DNA of 64,000 nucleotides from Phytophthora quininea (lineage: Eukaryota > Oomycota > Peronosporomycetes > Peronosporales > Peronosporaceae), in the NCBI GenBank assembly GCA_011947345.1, contig JAAVTG010000043.1:124001-188000 (forward strand), read 5' to 3'. A model generated the notes under the pieces. That model ran no database searches, was not told the DNA's origin, and saw nothing but the letters and a program-made list of their open reading frames with translations. This document shows, piece by piece, positions 21,968-34,465 of this stretch. Position numbers and translations under genes: made by a program. Within the stretch, counting starts at the first letter, position 1; each line of letters starts with the position of its first letter.

Positions 21968-23666
21968 TTAACTGACATTTAACTTTGCTTTCAACTGCAG
22001 GTTACCACCGCTCGGGGATCGCGGGACCCATAGCAACAACGATCCTCCTCCAGTACCAGGAAGCCCTAAAAATCCTGGCCTCCATCGATCCAAGTACAGC
22101 GTCTTGCCTCCTAACGCCGTGGTATTCGACGTCCACGTCACCGTCTTCCCAGCTGCAACCGATACTTCGTCAATCTTCTGGCCAGCAGAATGGAGGTCAA
22201 CCTGTACATTTTCAGTGTCACTGCTCTCAAACGTGATGGACACCACGCCATCGCCTCGCTTCGTCCAGTACCCACTGCTGTTCTTGAACGCTTCCCCACC
22301 GTCGTCAACCCCAACGCTTTGTCCGCGCTCCCGTCATCGATCTCGCCGATGAATTTCGTGGGACCGCAGATCGACTGGAAGTACTCGGAGATCGTGGCCA
22401 CGGTGCCCGTGATGTCCCACACGGCGTAGAACGTCAGCGCCTTGTCCGCGATCGTGTACGCGTACTGCTCGGCCGACAGCAGTGACCCGTTGTTGCTGGT
22501 GCCAGACTTGATGAGGTCCTCCACGATAACAGAGAACGTTTGCCGCAGCGTGGTCCGAGTGGAGTAGGCGGTTTTCTCGTCCGACTGGGCGATCAGTTCG
22601 CTCATGCAGTTGTTGGTCGCGATGGGGATGTCTCTCAGCACCAGGTTCGAGTTGCTGATGTTCACACGAAGCTCCTCCTCGGACATCTCGGGGTGGTGTT
22701 TGCGCAGATCCAGCACCGTCATCCACGTGCGGTCGGCGAGCCGCTTCATGTCGTAGCCGCAGCTAGTATTCGACTTGAGCGCGCTCTTCAGCGACGTGAT
22801 GTCCGAGCTCGTCAGGTTCTTCAGCGACACACCCAACGACACGCGATGCATGAAGGCCTTGAACGCCGTCCAGCTCGATGTGATCGTGTTGGCGTTGGTT
22901 AAGACCTCCTTCACTACGAGCTCGGCGGTGTTGGTTATTTTATCTGCCAACCGATAAATAGGTTTGACTGGGTGTCCGAGGCACACGCGGATGGTAATTG
23001 GCAAGTCGTACACGATATTGTCTGTCTGATAAAGCATGGCCAGCAACTTCGCTTGTGAAGTCTGCGGATCTGATGCCTTGACACCGCGCACATACTTGGA
23101 AATGTTTCTTACCATGACGGCCATCTCTTTGGTGCATCTAATGGCGATCTGAACGCCCCTCGTCATCTTCTTGAAATCGCCGTAGATGTTTTTAAAATTC
23201 CGTAGGCTGTCGCGACTTGAGCTAACACTGCCACCTTCGTCACAACCTCCAGCGCGCACGTATCGCTTTGTCTGATGCATTCGACGCCACATCTGACCGG
23301 GTATTTCAATGGACATTCTGCCCAACACATGCCAAGTCCCTTGGTAAATTCTTGTGGACACGTTTTGCCGATGTGAGCTTCACGATAGCACGCAGTGTCG
23401 GAAGGGAGACCACTCGATGGCCCGACCCAATTCGCATACGTTGACTCGATTGTACTGATAACATTCGTCGGAACACCGATTGCTAACGAGTCAGAGGAGC
23501 TGGAGCCCACAATATCTTCTACCGGGGTATCTTTGCTGTCATCGCTGCTGTCGTCGCTGTCATCACCATCGTTGAATGAATTGGAGAACGAAAATGCTGG
23601 AGCAGATGCTGCCAATACCATCAGCAGAGAGACCATCACTATGCATCGCAACCACCGGGAACGCAT
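21968..23666 (-). CDS. Cys-rich secreted protein, copy A
   Basis: The ATG at 23666 gives MRSRWLRCIVMVSLLMVLAA, a signal peptide. An acidic, low-complexity spacer (SFNDGDDSDDSSDDSKDTP) is followed by a Cys-rich module (CYREAHIGKTCP, CWAECPLKYPVRCGVECI, DTCALEV) and a large helical domain, ending in a beta-rich tail (VVSITFESSDTENVQVDL). About 565 residues. Relative to copy B it lacks one A near 23191 and one G near 22291; both are minus-one shifts and the frame on either side is intact. The family was not identified; eight conserved cysteines and secretion suggest a surface or apoplastic role. Confidence 0.78.
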
Positions 23667-24425
23667 TCGGGAGAGCACTCGACTCTTCCAACCAGTTGAA
23701 AACGGAAAGTGATGCGCCTTCGGGTTGCCATCGATCCGTAGTCCACCGCACGACTTCCTAGTAATGGTACCTTGCACATTCATCCACTGCACAGTCGTCG
23801 GCTTGCATGCCTTGTTTCCGCCATCTTCAACACCAAAAAGTGCAAGGATAATGCGCCCCCATCGCCTAGAAATCGTGGACCCTTTCTGCTTCTAAAACGC
23901 GCAGTACGATACTGTATGTTTTGTTGGTTCGAGATCAATTTCTCTAGTCACAGGACCCAACAGTTGTCGCAGCTCGCCGTTCCGATTCGCAGGAGCGGCG
24001 TCAAAATGCCACATGGTGACCGGCTAGTGCATGATAGCCCCAGTGAAAAGGATCGCGTGTACAGGACGCCCGCCTCAATGGCGAAGATATCGTTGGTATC
24101 GTATCGCCATTTACTCCTGAGCCCGTCCTAAAGCGCAGGAATCGTTTTAGCTGACAAACAGCACGGCCACAGCGAAATTTGATTTCCATGCCGTGGAGAC
24201 GGTTGTGGGCCACCTCATCGCCCTTGTTCTTCAAGCGGGAACAAAATGCAATGCTTGAAGCAGGAATCCTGCTGCAGGATTAAAAGGGGGATGCGGGACA
24301 ACACGAACTCGCGGTCAGGTGTTTGAAGTTTCTCGATCGCCAACCACGATAGCCAGTCGTCGCAAATCCCGTGATCTCCGCGTTCATACAACGCCCGGCT
24401 CATCATGCGCCTCCAGAACTTCCAC
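21968..24425. repeat. Segmental duplication, unit A
   Basis: The coding part matches 25864-27578 nearly base for base from about 22060 to 23390. The upstream flank also aligns in pieces, for instance GCGTCAAAATGCCACATGGT near 23998 versus 27810, and CAACGCCCGGCTCAT near 24390 versus 28118. The unit therefore includes the promoter. Confidence 0.8.
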
Positions 24426-25863
24426 GATACCGGTACGCTAATACTATACCAGCGTTTTAGTCTGTCTGCGCTAGCTCACACAAATAAGATACGAAGGTGC
24501 ACCTCCAGTCATAGCAAAAACAGCGTCACTGATGCGGTCTTGTGCGCCATGTTGCATTTACATCATCCGTAGAAAAGGAGGGGCTTGTGGAGAGAGAGCT
24601 CCACGACAAATACAGAACCCAGACGCACGTCCAATGCACACAGTGTTTGAAGTTTCGCGCATGCCCAAGTCGACTCCAAACTTCCATTACCTCGGTGGCG
24701 GTCAGTTCATTACAGCGATTTCACTTCCGTAAACCAAAACTCGCTTGTGAAAAACGGTGGATTGGCACAATTTTGGCGAAACTTGTTGCTGAATTGCGTA
24801 CCGCAATTTATGGCGACGCCATGCCACCCGTGGCATCCGCACCACATTTCGTTTGAGGAACTATTTCATCATCGCTGTCATATCAATAGTTCCTCCGCCC
24901 ATATTTTGCCATGGTCTGAACATTTTCACAGTGTCCTGAGTCGAAATAAGTATCCAAGGCTTCCTTTGTCAACAAACGCGCTCACATCAAACGTTCGCAT
25001 TTCATCCTATCCATCGTTCCAAGCCAGACACGCTCTCCAGATGTGGATAGCACAAACCACTACAATAGAATCCTGGAGAATAATACAATGACAATTCAAG
25101 CAGCAACAAACTGTGGCTTGAAAATCCACAGTGATATTCGTACGACGCTCGTACGCTGCTTGTAAAATGTCCACATTCATTTGACTGTGCTGAAGCAGCA
25201 AATAGTCGACGAAGTCGTAAGTTTGCGTCCGCAAAATATCGTGCGATGTATGACGTTCGGATACGAGTTGTTGTCATCGTCAGTGAAGAGTTCCGGGATA
25301 AACGCAGGTGTTCAACCCCGTCATCAGCACAACTAGAAACCATACCCTCTGTGAAAACTGTAGCGTCAATCGAGAAGAAAAAATGAGACCCCAAACATAT
25401 CGCCATCGCCGATCTGCGGCTCCGCAGGAAGGCGCAAACAATAATTTCATGAGCTGCAACGGTCCCCGTCATCAAGTATTACAAAATCAGCGCTGATCTC
25501 GAACTTCTCCGGCGTATTTTCGAGTGTTGACACGAAAGAGGGTCGCGTCCGGACGTCTGCCTCACTTCGGTAGTCCTATGTGATTGTTGCTTAACCCTGT
25601 AGCAATGTATCAGTTCTGGTGTCAGCTTGATTCCTTCTACCCTCGAAAACGGCCAGCCTGGACGGACCAGGCGTGTTGTGAGTAGAGTTTATCTCCGTTG
25701 TCAAACGACGGTGCTACACGCAGAGCTAGAGTCACACCGTTTTCTAGAGATAACAAGCGTACCTGCATCCAAGAGTACTGCCACATCCTTCTTCCTTTCA
25801 TCAGAGTTTCCGCCTAAATAAATATCTTGATGTAGATTACAGCTCCTCCAACTTAGTTCACTT
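24426..25863. other. Spacer between the two duplication units
   Basis: Several open frames of 60-157 codons overlap on both strands, none with a recognisable domain or repeated in the window. I see no supported gene. Confidence 0.5.
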
Positions 25864-27578
25864 CTAGCTCACGTTCAACTTTGCTTTCAACTGCAAGTCG
25901 CCACCGCTCGGGGATCGTGGGACCCATAGCAACAACGATCCTCCTCCAGTACTAGGCAGATCTAGAAAGCCAGGTCTCCATCGATCCAAGTACAGCGTCT
26001 TGCCTCCTAACGCCGTTGTGTTCGACGTCCACGTCACCGTCTTCCCAGCTGCAACCGATACTTCGTCAATCTTCTGGCCAGCAGAATGGAGGTCAACCTG
26101 TACATTTTCAGTGTCACTGCTCTCAAACGTGATGGACACCACGCCATCGCCTCGCTTCGTCCAGTACCCACTGCTGTTCTTGAACGCGTTCCCCACCGTC
26201 GTCAACCCCAACGCTTTGTCCGCGCTCCCGTCATCGATCTCGCCGATGAATTTCGTGGGACCGCAGATCGACTGGAAGTACTCGGAGATCGTGGCCACGG
26301 TGCCCGTGATGTCCCACACGGCGTAGAACGTCAGCGCCTTGTCCGCGATCGTGTACGCGTACTGCTCGGCCGACAGCAGTGACCCGTTGTTGCTGGTGCC
26401 AGACTTGATGAGGTCCTCCACGATAACAGAGAACGTTTGCCGCAGCGTGGTCCGAGTGGAGTAGGCGGTTTTCTCGTCCGACTGGGCGATCAGTTCGCTC
26501 ATGCAGTTGTTGGTCGCGATGGGGATGTCTCTCAGCACCAGGTTCGAGTTGCTGATGTTCACACGAAGCTCCTCCTCGGACATCTCGGGGTGGTGTTTGC
26601 GCAGATCCAGCACCGTCATCCACGTGCGGTCGGCGAGCCGCTTCATGTCGTAGCCGCAGCTGGTATTCGACTTGAGCGCGCTCTTCAGCGACGTGATGTC
26701 CGAGCTCGTCAGGTTCTTCAGCGACGCACCCAACGACACGCGATGCATAAAGGCCTTGAACGCCGTCCAGCTCGATGTGATCGTGTTGGCGTTGGTTAAG
26801 ACCTCCTTCACTACGAGCTCGGCGGTGTTGGTTATTTTATCTGCCAACCGGTAAATAGGTTTGACTGGGTGTCCGAGGCATACGCGGATGGTAATTGGCA
26901 AGTCGTACACAATATTGTCCGTCTGATAAAGCATGGCCAGCAACTTCGCTTGTGAAGTCTGCGGGTCTGATGCCTTGACACCGCGCACATACTTGGAAAT
27001 GTTTCTTACCATGACGGCCATCTCTTTGGCGCATCTAATGGCGATCTGAACGCCTCTCGTCATCTTCTTGAAATCGCCGTAGATGTTTTTAAAAATTCCG
27101 TAGGCTGTCGCGACTTGAGCTAACACCGCCACCTTCGTCACAACCTCCAGCGCGCACGTATCGCTTTGTCTGATGCATTCGACGCCACATCTGACCGGGT
27201 ATTTCAATGGACACTCCGCCCAACACGACTCAAACTGTTGGGTGAATTCTTGTGGACACGTATCGCCGATATGAGCTTCTCGGTAGCATGCGGTGTCAGG
27301 AGGGGGCCGCTCGAAGGCCCTACCCAATTCGCGTACGTCGATTCAATTGTACTGATAGCACTTGTTGAAGAGCCAATGGTGTAGGAACTCGACGAACTTG
27401 ATCCTGCTGTGGACCCTTGAGTAGCTGTAGCCGTTGTAGATTGGACCGCTGGTACTGGCGTGTCATTGTCGTCGTCACCGAAGAATTGTGAGAACGAAAA
27501 CGCAGGAGCAGATGCAGTCGTATTAATCAGCACCGACACCAACAGTAGAATTCGCGTCCACGAGAGGCAACTTGCCAT
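25864..27578 (-). CDS. Cys-rich secreted protein, copy B
   Basis: ATG at 27578 gives MASCLSWTRILLLVSVLINT, a signal peptide, then a Ser/Thr-rich spacer quite unlike that of copy A (QSTTATATQGSTAGSSSSSS). From STIESTYANWVGPSSG onward the protein is almost identical to copy A, including all eight Cys of the CYREAHIG to DTCALEV module. About 571 residues. A single frameshift, one missing C near 27303 (GGCCCCCTCC), lies exactly between spacer and Cys-rich module. Copy A is intact at that site, so the deletion is specific to B or an assembly error. Function unknown. Confidence 0.8.
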
Positions 27579-28145
27579 GTGAAAGGAACCTTCACTGTTC
27601 CAGCAGGTTGCAAAACGAGAAATGGGGGTCCAAAAAGATTGTCGGCGAATAGATGTAGTCCGATCTGCACAAACATTGAGGTCAGGAGGTGCCCCATCAT
27701 CACATCGGTGTTAATGTTGGATTTTCATTGGGCTGCGCACGAACATTTTGATACGTTTGGTCTGTTCCAGCCTCGTTTCTCTAGTCAAATGTCCGATCGC
27801 CGACGACGCCCAGCGTCAAAATAACCACATGGTGACCGGCTTTCAGCGTGCAGGACGCCCGTCTCATTCGAGTATTCATCATTTGCAAGTGCTTCCTCAA
27901 GAAAAACCTGACCCAAGGCACAGGAAACATTGTGCTAGACAAGTTGGCCATCTCGATTCCGTGCCACAGCTTCATCACCGTGATGCTGAGCCACTTCGTC
28001 GACGTTGTCCGTTAAATGCTGCAGATGCATGTGCTTGAAGCAAGATTAAAAAGGAGATGTGGCGCGCCACAAACTCGTGAAGTGTTTGACACAAATCTCA
28101 TGATCGGCGGCGTTCGTACAACGCCCGGCTCATGCGCCTGAAGTG
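25864..28145. repeat. Segmental duplication, unit B
   Basis: Direct-repeat partner of 21968-24425, about 3.9 kb away and in the same orientation. The identity is high over the mature coding region, lower over the signal peptide/spacer, and patchy in the upstream flank. Confidence 0.8.
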
Positions 28146-28404
28146 GATATAATGGAAATGTGCTCGTTCCGGCGCAATGCCAGCTACAAGCGCGGTGTTA
28201 GTGTGCTTCCGCCGTGGCCCGACAGCACGAGGGCGCTTTGCTAACCACACCAACGTCACGACTGGGGAATATTTGTACAGTACAGGCCATATCGTCCATA
28301 CAAGCTTGGGTACCTCACCGCTATGCCAACAGCTGTTGACAGATCATTTTGAAACTTGAAGTTTCCAGGTCTGTAAATACTAGTAGTACTGGCTTGTCGT
28401 ATCG
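28146..28404. other. Spacer upstream of unit B and downstream of the PP2C gene
   Basis: No gene recognised; one 60-codon open frame on the plus strand lacks support. Confidence 0.45.
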
Positions 28405-29803
28405 TCACGGCGCCTGCAAAACCATCGCTATCACCGTGATATTATCGTTCGAGTACCGACGGATACCTTCTTGTGCCAATTCATGGGCAGCAAGTTGAGC
28501 ATCTCCGTGAAGTTTAATTCGATCATGAAAGATTGCTGTGGCCTCCTCGCTGGTCACCACGTCCCAAAGTCCATCGCACGCCAAGATCAGGAATTCGTCT
28601 TCGGTCGGATCAAGTTCAACATCTTGCACGTCTGGCTTCGCTGTTAGTAGGGCGGGCACCTTTTCCTCTTCTCTATAGCCGCGCCCAAACCCACCAAAGT
28701 GTTCGGACCCACTGCTGTTGCCTGCTCCATGACTTCGCTCTAACATCCCCTTGAATTCAAGGTCGCCAAACGCACGTGTAATAGCCATGACACCGTTCAC
28801 ACGATTATTTACTACACGTCCACCTAACTGAATAATGCGGTTGCGTTCGGCATCATCAGTTAGGCGATGATCTTGGGTTAGTTCAACAGTTCGGCCATCT
28901 CGCTTTGCCAACACGAGGCGGCAGTCGCCCACATGGGCTGATGTAAGCAGACTTTACCTTCCACCGATGGCCGCAGCACCACACTCGTCGCGGTAGATCC
29001 ACTGAGGTTGTCTTTATGCAGCAAATAATCGCACACGGATAGATCCAGCGATTCGAAACGCTCTTCTAAGTCCTTCGGAGTAAGTGCAAGCGCCTCGTTT
29101 GACCTGAAAATCCACGTATGAAGTTGTTCATGCAGAATATTTGCACACTCTTCACCGCCGTGCCCGTCGAAAAGGCCAACATATGCAACGTCGGACAGCC
29201 ACGGCGTTGACGAGCCATTATCCAAAGCAGCTCCAACTGTAGGAAACACCACCCAGCGATCCTCTTGGGTATTGCGTCGCCCTTGTAGTGAAGATACACC
29301 ATAGTGAACAGCAAGTGCAGAACTTTCACCATAAAATCGTTGGTCGTCGTAAGTTCCTGAGCTTCTGCCCATGTTCAAAAAGGAAGCCGAACTGCCCATG
29401 GAACTCGCACTAGACGAACCGTTTTGGTTGGCGGAACCTATTTCTCCTCTGCTTACGAATAGAGAAGTCGTGTTCACCGGATTAGCCACAATCTTGTCAA
29501 GTGGCGGCATCGATAGTGTCGTTAGTAGTAACTCGTCAAGCAACTGAGGCGATTGGGACACTGCGAGCTCGTCATCTTCATCAGATAATGCGTCTTCATC
29601 ATCGAGCCCATCATTTGAACCGTGGTGCGAATGAGCCACCACACCGCCACTGCTTTTGTTAACATTATCTCCCCGCCAGACATCGACACGTCGAGTGTGT
29701 TCTTGTTGCTCATCTTCTTGCGTGAAAAGAGCTGCGAGCGATAACCAATCTCTTCGTTTGAAAGCACCTTACGATCTGCATCCTTCTCCGTGGTTGAGTC
29801 CAT
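28405..29803 (-). CDS. PP2C-type Ser/Thr phosphatase
   Basis: PPM/PP2C enzymes remove phosphate from Ser/Thr using two Mg/Mn ions. Motifs in order: SLQGRRNTQEDRWVVF (motif 1), VGLFDGHGGEECAN (metal-binding DGHGG), SGSTATSVVL, then in the next frame AHVGDCRLVL, ITRAFGDLEFKG, LILACDGLWDVVTSEE and YSNDNITVIAMVL (metal-binding Asp). The N-terminal 140 residues are acidic and low-complexity. Two missing-base shifts occur, near 29672 (GGGG) and 28944. ATG at 29803 is the first methionine, but the same frame is open through the stop codon of the upstream kinase, only 38 bp away. It could therefore be the C-terminal half of a kinase-phosphatase. Confidence 0.88.
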
Positions 29804-29841
29804 GTCAATACCAGAGCTCGAGCTAGTCGCGTGGACTTTGT

Positions 29842-32262
29842 TCACTTAGCCATTGATTTTGATTTTGGAGAGCGAGCGAAAACTACTGCACTGTTGTCCC
29901 AGTCGGAACTTGTTGGGGATAATACGCTTTGGGCACCATTTGAATGCTTGATCGCCAGTCTTTCGCGAGCAATCTTCAGCTTCTTCAGCATCTGCTTCCG
30001 GATATTTACCAGAAGAACGATGTGATTGCCACTGACAGCACGATCGATCTCATCGCTTGATACAGAGATCTGGGAGGTTGGCGGGTGCGCTGTACTCAGA
30101 GCTATAGCATGTGCATGCTTCTCGTTTTTAGTTATCCAAGGGTGCGTCATCACATCAAGGAGCGTTAACCGCTTCTGTGGTGCTTTTGTTAACATCCCAT
30201 TGAGTAGGTGAGCGAGAAGCGGATCAATCGGACCAGGGAAAACGAGCGGGTCATTCTGAATCCGCTCGAACATCTGCAAGGCGCTTTTTGCTAGGAACGG
30301 AGGGTTGCCGAATTTTAGCATGAAAACGGTAGCTCCTAACGCCCAAATGTCAGCAAGCTGTCCTGAATATTCCTCGCCAGAACACATCTCAGGCGACATA
30401 AAGGCTGGCGTGCCAGCAACGTCCGTAATCTTCTGTTTGCTACCATACAATGACTGCGAGATACCAAAGTCTGCAATCTTTACGACGTCCTTCTCACCCA
30501 CAAGAAGATTTTGGGGCTTGATATCACCGTGCACTATCTTTTGTTCATGAAGATAAGCCAGACCAAGAATTACCTGCAAAAACACACTGTGGAGATCTCG
30601 ATCTCGCAAGTTCTCCAACATACCTTCCGGGTGTTTCTTCTTCTGATACGAAAGCATATCACCATGCTTCATATACTCTAGCACAAGGAACAATTTGTTC
30701 ATCTTCGGATCATCCATGACTTCGTACAACCGCAGCACGTTTGGGTGGTTAAGTTTCTTCATGATAGCAATTTCACGTTTGATATCGTCCAGCTTGCTCT
30801 GCTTGCCAAGCTTATCCTTCTTCATAACATCGCGACTGATGAATTTCATGGCAAACAACGCGCCGGATTGTTTTTCCTTGCAGAGTTTCACCTCTGCGTA
30901 GCCTCCAGTTCCCAACGACTCTAAGATAATGTAGTTGTTGATCATGGTGCGCGAGTTAAGCCAATCGCCGAACTTGGGCACTGGGTGAGGTAGATTGTGC
31001 TGGGGTAGCTCCGCTTTTTCTTCTTCACGACCTTGGTGTCACGAATGGCAGCAGTTGGCGACGAAGGGCCAGGCGAAGGGGCCGATCTCACGGGCGATCG
31101 ATCGCCTACCATGACAAGAGGCACCACGCCCGACGCAACATTGCTCACGATTCCGGAACGATACGAAGCCTGCTTCACGGGAGAATGCGTCGGAGTTATT
31201 GCTATGTGCAGATTGGCTGGCGCGTTTCTTGTTGGAGACATGCGAATTGGGGACTGCGTTGGAGTTTGCACGGGGTGAGTTGCTGGTATGTCTAACCAGT
31301 CGTGAACTTCGTCGACAGCATCGTCGTCATCACTTTCATCGCTACTGATATCGGAATTTACGGCTTCGGCATCGTCAGCGAGGTCTAATGCTGGGCGGAA
31401 TTTTGGCTTGAACCCTGACGACCTCCTGGGCGCTTGCTCTGGTGCGACTTGATGCTGCTGAGATGACTGTGGTTTATGCGGCGCGGCACTTTTGAAGCTT
31501 CATTTGCACCGCCGCCATCGCCTAAATCCCAGTCTTCTGCTTCTGCGTCATCGTCGTCGATGTCCTCGTCATCGCCATCACTTTCTCCACTAGTATCATC
31601 ATCGTTCTTCTCCTTACGACTCTCTGCTTTGGCAGCATGAGATTCAAAAGGGCGTCCATCTTTATCAGCTCTTGGATACTTCCCAGCGACGGGAAATTGT
31701 TGTCGCTGTCCACCGTGCGTCGGACTTTGGTCTCGGGGTACCATTACCTGTATGGGGACTCCCTCCCACGAGCTGCTGGGATCGATCCTCGAGGTCCAGG
31801 CACATGGACAGGTTGTAGTGGGCCTCGGTAGCCAGGGGGCAGCCCCAATAGGACCCCTCTTCCTCTTCCTTGAGGAACCGCCACCCAACCAGGAGCCCTC
31901 GCAACCTGAGGCTGCTGCAACGGCACTAGAAGCGGCAGTTGACCTTCTCTAACACCATTGAGACTGGGCTGTCGAGACGGCATTGGAGGCGGCCCCTGCA
32001 CCTTCCTGGTCGGAGACACGTTGACTTGGTTTACTGCCTCCTTTGGATCAGCAGATTGACTCGAGCTGCCGCGCATCGAGTAGGACACATCTGGCAGCAT
32101 GAAAGGCACACCTTCCTCAGGTTGCGGGTCGCCCAGAATGGCCTGCTGGACACGAGACTTGATGGGGCTGGCATTGCTGCCATCATTGACCACATTTTCA
32201 GGCTCATCATCGCGGTTTGATGTCACTTTATCCTTCTTCTCTTTGTTAGTATCGGCTCCCAT
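29842..32262 (-). CDS. CaMKK/ELM-like protein kinase with long N-terminal region
   Basis: The kinase domain (about 30950-30140) shows LGTGGYAEVKLCKE, FAMKF (Lys), HPNVLRLYEVMDDPKMNKLF, HGDIKPQNLL (catalytic loop, HGD rather than HRD), IADFGISQ, GTPAFMSPE and ADIWALGATVFML. The insertless GTPAFMSPE and EVMDDP patterns fit the CAMKK/LKB1-kinase group. Upstream sequence to the ATG at 32262 stays coding-like: a Pro-rich part, a tract with PGWVAVP and EEEEGSYW that may be a WW domain, and an acidic stretch (SGESDGDDEDIDDDDAEAED). It needs several missing-base corrections (near 31015, 31390, 31800-31900). The TGA at 29842-29844 is one base out of frame with the PP2C reading frame. Confidence 0.83.
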
Positions 32263-32640
32263 CGCCAGCTTGAGCAGGAGTTCGGCCGGAGGCTTGTCCT
32301 CTTGAGGGTCGGGACTGCTCTCGTGGACTGGCTCAGCTGTTACAGCAGAGGCCGGACCACAACCTTAGAGGCTTCCGCAGGCGGAAGAGGTTTGCTGGCA
32401 ACGCAGCCCATGGGTGTCAGTCGACGCCTTCAGGGCGACCATCACCTGAAGGTAACAGCATGCTAATTGTAGGCCGGACAGTTTCAAAGCACGAAATAAG
32501 CTAAAAATTAGGATGGCTATCCTAACGTAGGAAGATTGGACAGCAGATCGGTTTTCCGGTGCCACTTGCTTGCTGCTCCTGCCCCCGCTAAGCCCACACG
32601 CACACCACCAACATCGCACCGCCTGCAACAACTTGGAGCC
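32263..32640. other. Divergent spacer, kinase / acidic protein
   Basis: The kinase frame stays open from 32262 to a TAA near 32364, so an upstream exon is possible. Otherwise no gene is recognised; the region must contain promoters for both directions. Confidence 0.4.
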
Positions 32641-33247
32641 ATGACTGTGCGTTTATCTGCGTTCATTGCGTCCTCCATAGTTGTTATACTTATGTATTCG
32701 TGACTACTTTACTATGCAGGTGGCAACTGATAAGACCAAGGCAGAGCCTGCGACTGGGAAAGATCCCGTCGAAGAGAATCCCGCGGACGCTGAAAAGCAG
32801 GACAACGATGAGGAGGAGAATGACGACGAAGAGCAGGAGGAGGAAGAGCAAGAAGACGGAGACGAAGGTGATGGAGACGGGGAAGTGGGGCTGTCCTATC
32901 TGTACACGAACTTTGAGGACGACGACAACGACGAAGATTTCAAGTTGGAGGACGCAGCTAAAGCCGAAGAAGAGGAGGAAGAGCAGGACAATGAGGAGGA
33001 GGAAGAGGAGGAGGAAGCTGCAGCCGAGGACGAGGAAAACGATGGCGATGACGACGACAATGAAGAAGATGGAGATGCTGATGAGAACGAGGACGCAGAT
33101 GATGGGGATGAAGACTACGAAGATGGAGACGGAGAAGAGGAGGAAGATGATGACGCCCCGCCAGGTGAGACCGACTGCTGCAATGGTGTAAGATGTGTCA
33201 CTAACGTGCGCGTTGTCAATGCTGCAGCCAAGAAGCAAAAGAGCTAA
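32641..33247 (+). CDS. Highly acidic D/E-rich protein
   Basis: Three exons are inferred: 32641-32646 (ATG ACT followed by a GTGCGT donor), 32720-33164 and 33228-33247. The protein, about 155 residues, is more than half Asp and Glu, broken only by GEVGLSYLYTNFEDDDND in the middle, and ends in a basic PPAKKQKS tail that could act as a nuclear signal. Such chains often chaperone histones or ribosomal proteins, but no family can be named. Alternatively the first exon continues to a hydrophobic MTVRLSAFIASSIVVILMY; the 73-bp intron is preferred because its length and both splice sites fit. Confidence 0.68.
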
Positions 33248-33416
33248 TAAACTAGTTGACGTGTAACAAATAGCTCGGTTGCAGGAGCTCGAGGGTAATG
33301 GGAAGCACCTCCATCAAAGTTGGCTACTTTCGACGCTTGCTGTCTTTTTCAAGGTCGTGGTGCTAGTAGAGTTCATTCCATTCTCGGTTATCTACGCATG
33401 CTGGCGCAGCTTGTGT

Positions 33417-34337
33417 CTATCCGACCATCGTGCGCTTTCGTCCGCGCAGCCGCACTTGTGACAACTTCTGGAAGATCGCGTCGGCGCGGCGCGACTTCGC
33501 CCTGTAAGCACGCAGCACCTCGGCCACCTGCAAAAACAACACACATGAGTTCAAACTCGCATCTCCACCATCTCTACCATACCCACCAATAGCTCCGAGT
33601 TGACGTGCGTGCTGTTGAACGCTCGCTCCATCACGTAAAGATCCACCGCCTTATCTTCGGGCAAGGGCTGCGAATTGGCCAGCCCAAAGTCGATCATCAT
33701 CTACAATACCAAAAGGACCATTAATCACTAACAAGTAGCAATCGCCTTATCAAAAGTTCGCACCACATCGGTCGCCTCATCACTGCTCAGCATCATATTG
33801 GAGGTCGTCAGGTCTCCGTGCACAACATCGGCATCGTGCATCTTGGCAATGGCTTCTCCAATGTGGTAGGCCTTTTCAGTGCGTCAGCTCCATACTGAGG
33901 GTCTGTAATAAATAAAATACTGTCAACCACCCGCATGAAACCGGTACATATGTACGCACGCACCTTGCTTGTACGCACGCCGCAGATACTCCTTGAGACT
34001 GCCGCCTTGCACCTTCTCCAGGTAGAGACGGCTCTTGTCCTCGTCCACGAGGAAAATGCACGGCGTCAGCACCCCAGCACGACGACACTTGAGGATGCAG
34101 CGAGCCTCCTGCACCAGTCGACGGTGCGACAGCTTCTTGTCCAGCTCAGGCAGCCGGTAGCTCTTCTTGACACGTTCCTTGACGACGCATGGGCGGCCGG
34201 AGAAGTCTGTGCTGAAGACTTTCTGTGCGTATATTGCATAGGTTAAATTTTATACACTTCGTAGAGACGGAGGATGATGCTGCCGTTCATACCGCCTCGG
34301 CGCCTTGGCTGATCAGCGTCCACTCTGTCTCCGCCAT
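33417..34337 (-). CDS. BUD32: BUD32/PRPK (TP53RK) kinase of the KEOPS complex
   Basis: Atypical small kinase/ATPase needed for tRNA t6A37 modification with Kae1. Exons 34337-34293, 34222-33964, 33902-33764, 33700-33587 and 33527-33417. It begins [10 protein letters not shown], the family's minimal ATP loop, followed by [37 protein letters not shown] and the hallmark [15 protein letters not shown], with DFG as MMIDFGLAN in exon 4. It ends with [11 protein letters not shown] and a basic tail RGRKRTMVG, as in homologues. One G is missing near 33886 in exon 3; exon phases require exactly one more base, so an assembly error is likely. Length is about 222 residues. Confidence 0.92.
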
Positions 34338-34465
34338 CACTTGTGTATGCTTTATCAATACGACAATAACTTTTATTTGCAATATAAAAATAGGATAGAA
34401 CCTATCTTAGGATTCCTAAGATCGTCATTCTTCAACCTTGTAGATAAAAGATATCCTCGGGAAGG
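34338..34465. promoter_or_regulatory. Bidirectional promoter region, BUD32 / M13 peptidase
   Basis: The two ATGs are 128 bp apart and point away from each other. The interval has an AT-rich core (TTTTATTTGCAATATAAAAA near 34370). No initiator consensus is obvious. Confidence 0.5.

Noticed and set aside
22540..22902. His/Arg-rich plus-strand frames repeated at 26437-26799
   Set aside because: They are antisense to the duplicated secreted genes and are duplicated only because the genes are.
32690..33238. Val/Ile/Leu-rich 182-codon minus-strand frame that looks like a membrane protein
   Set aside because: Antisense of the D/E-rich gene; GAN/GAR codons read as hydrophobic residues on the other strand.
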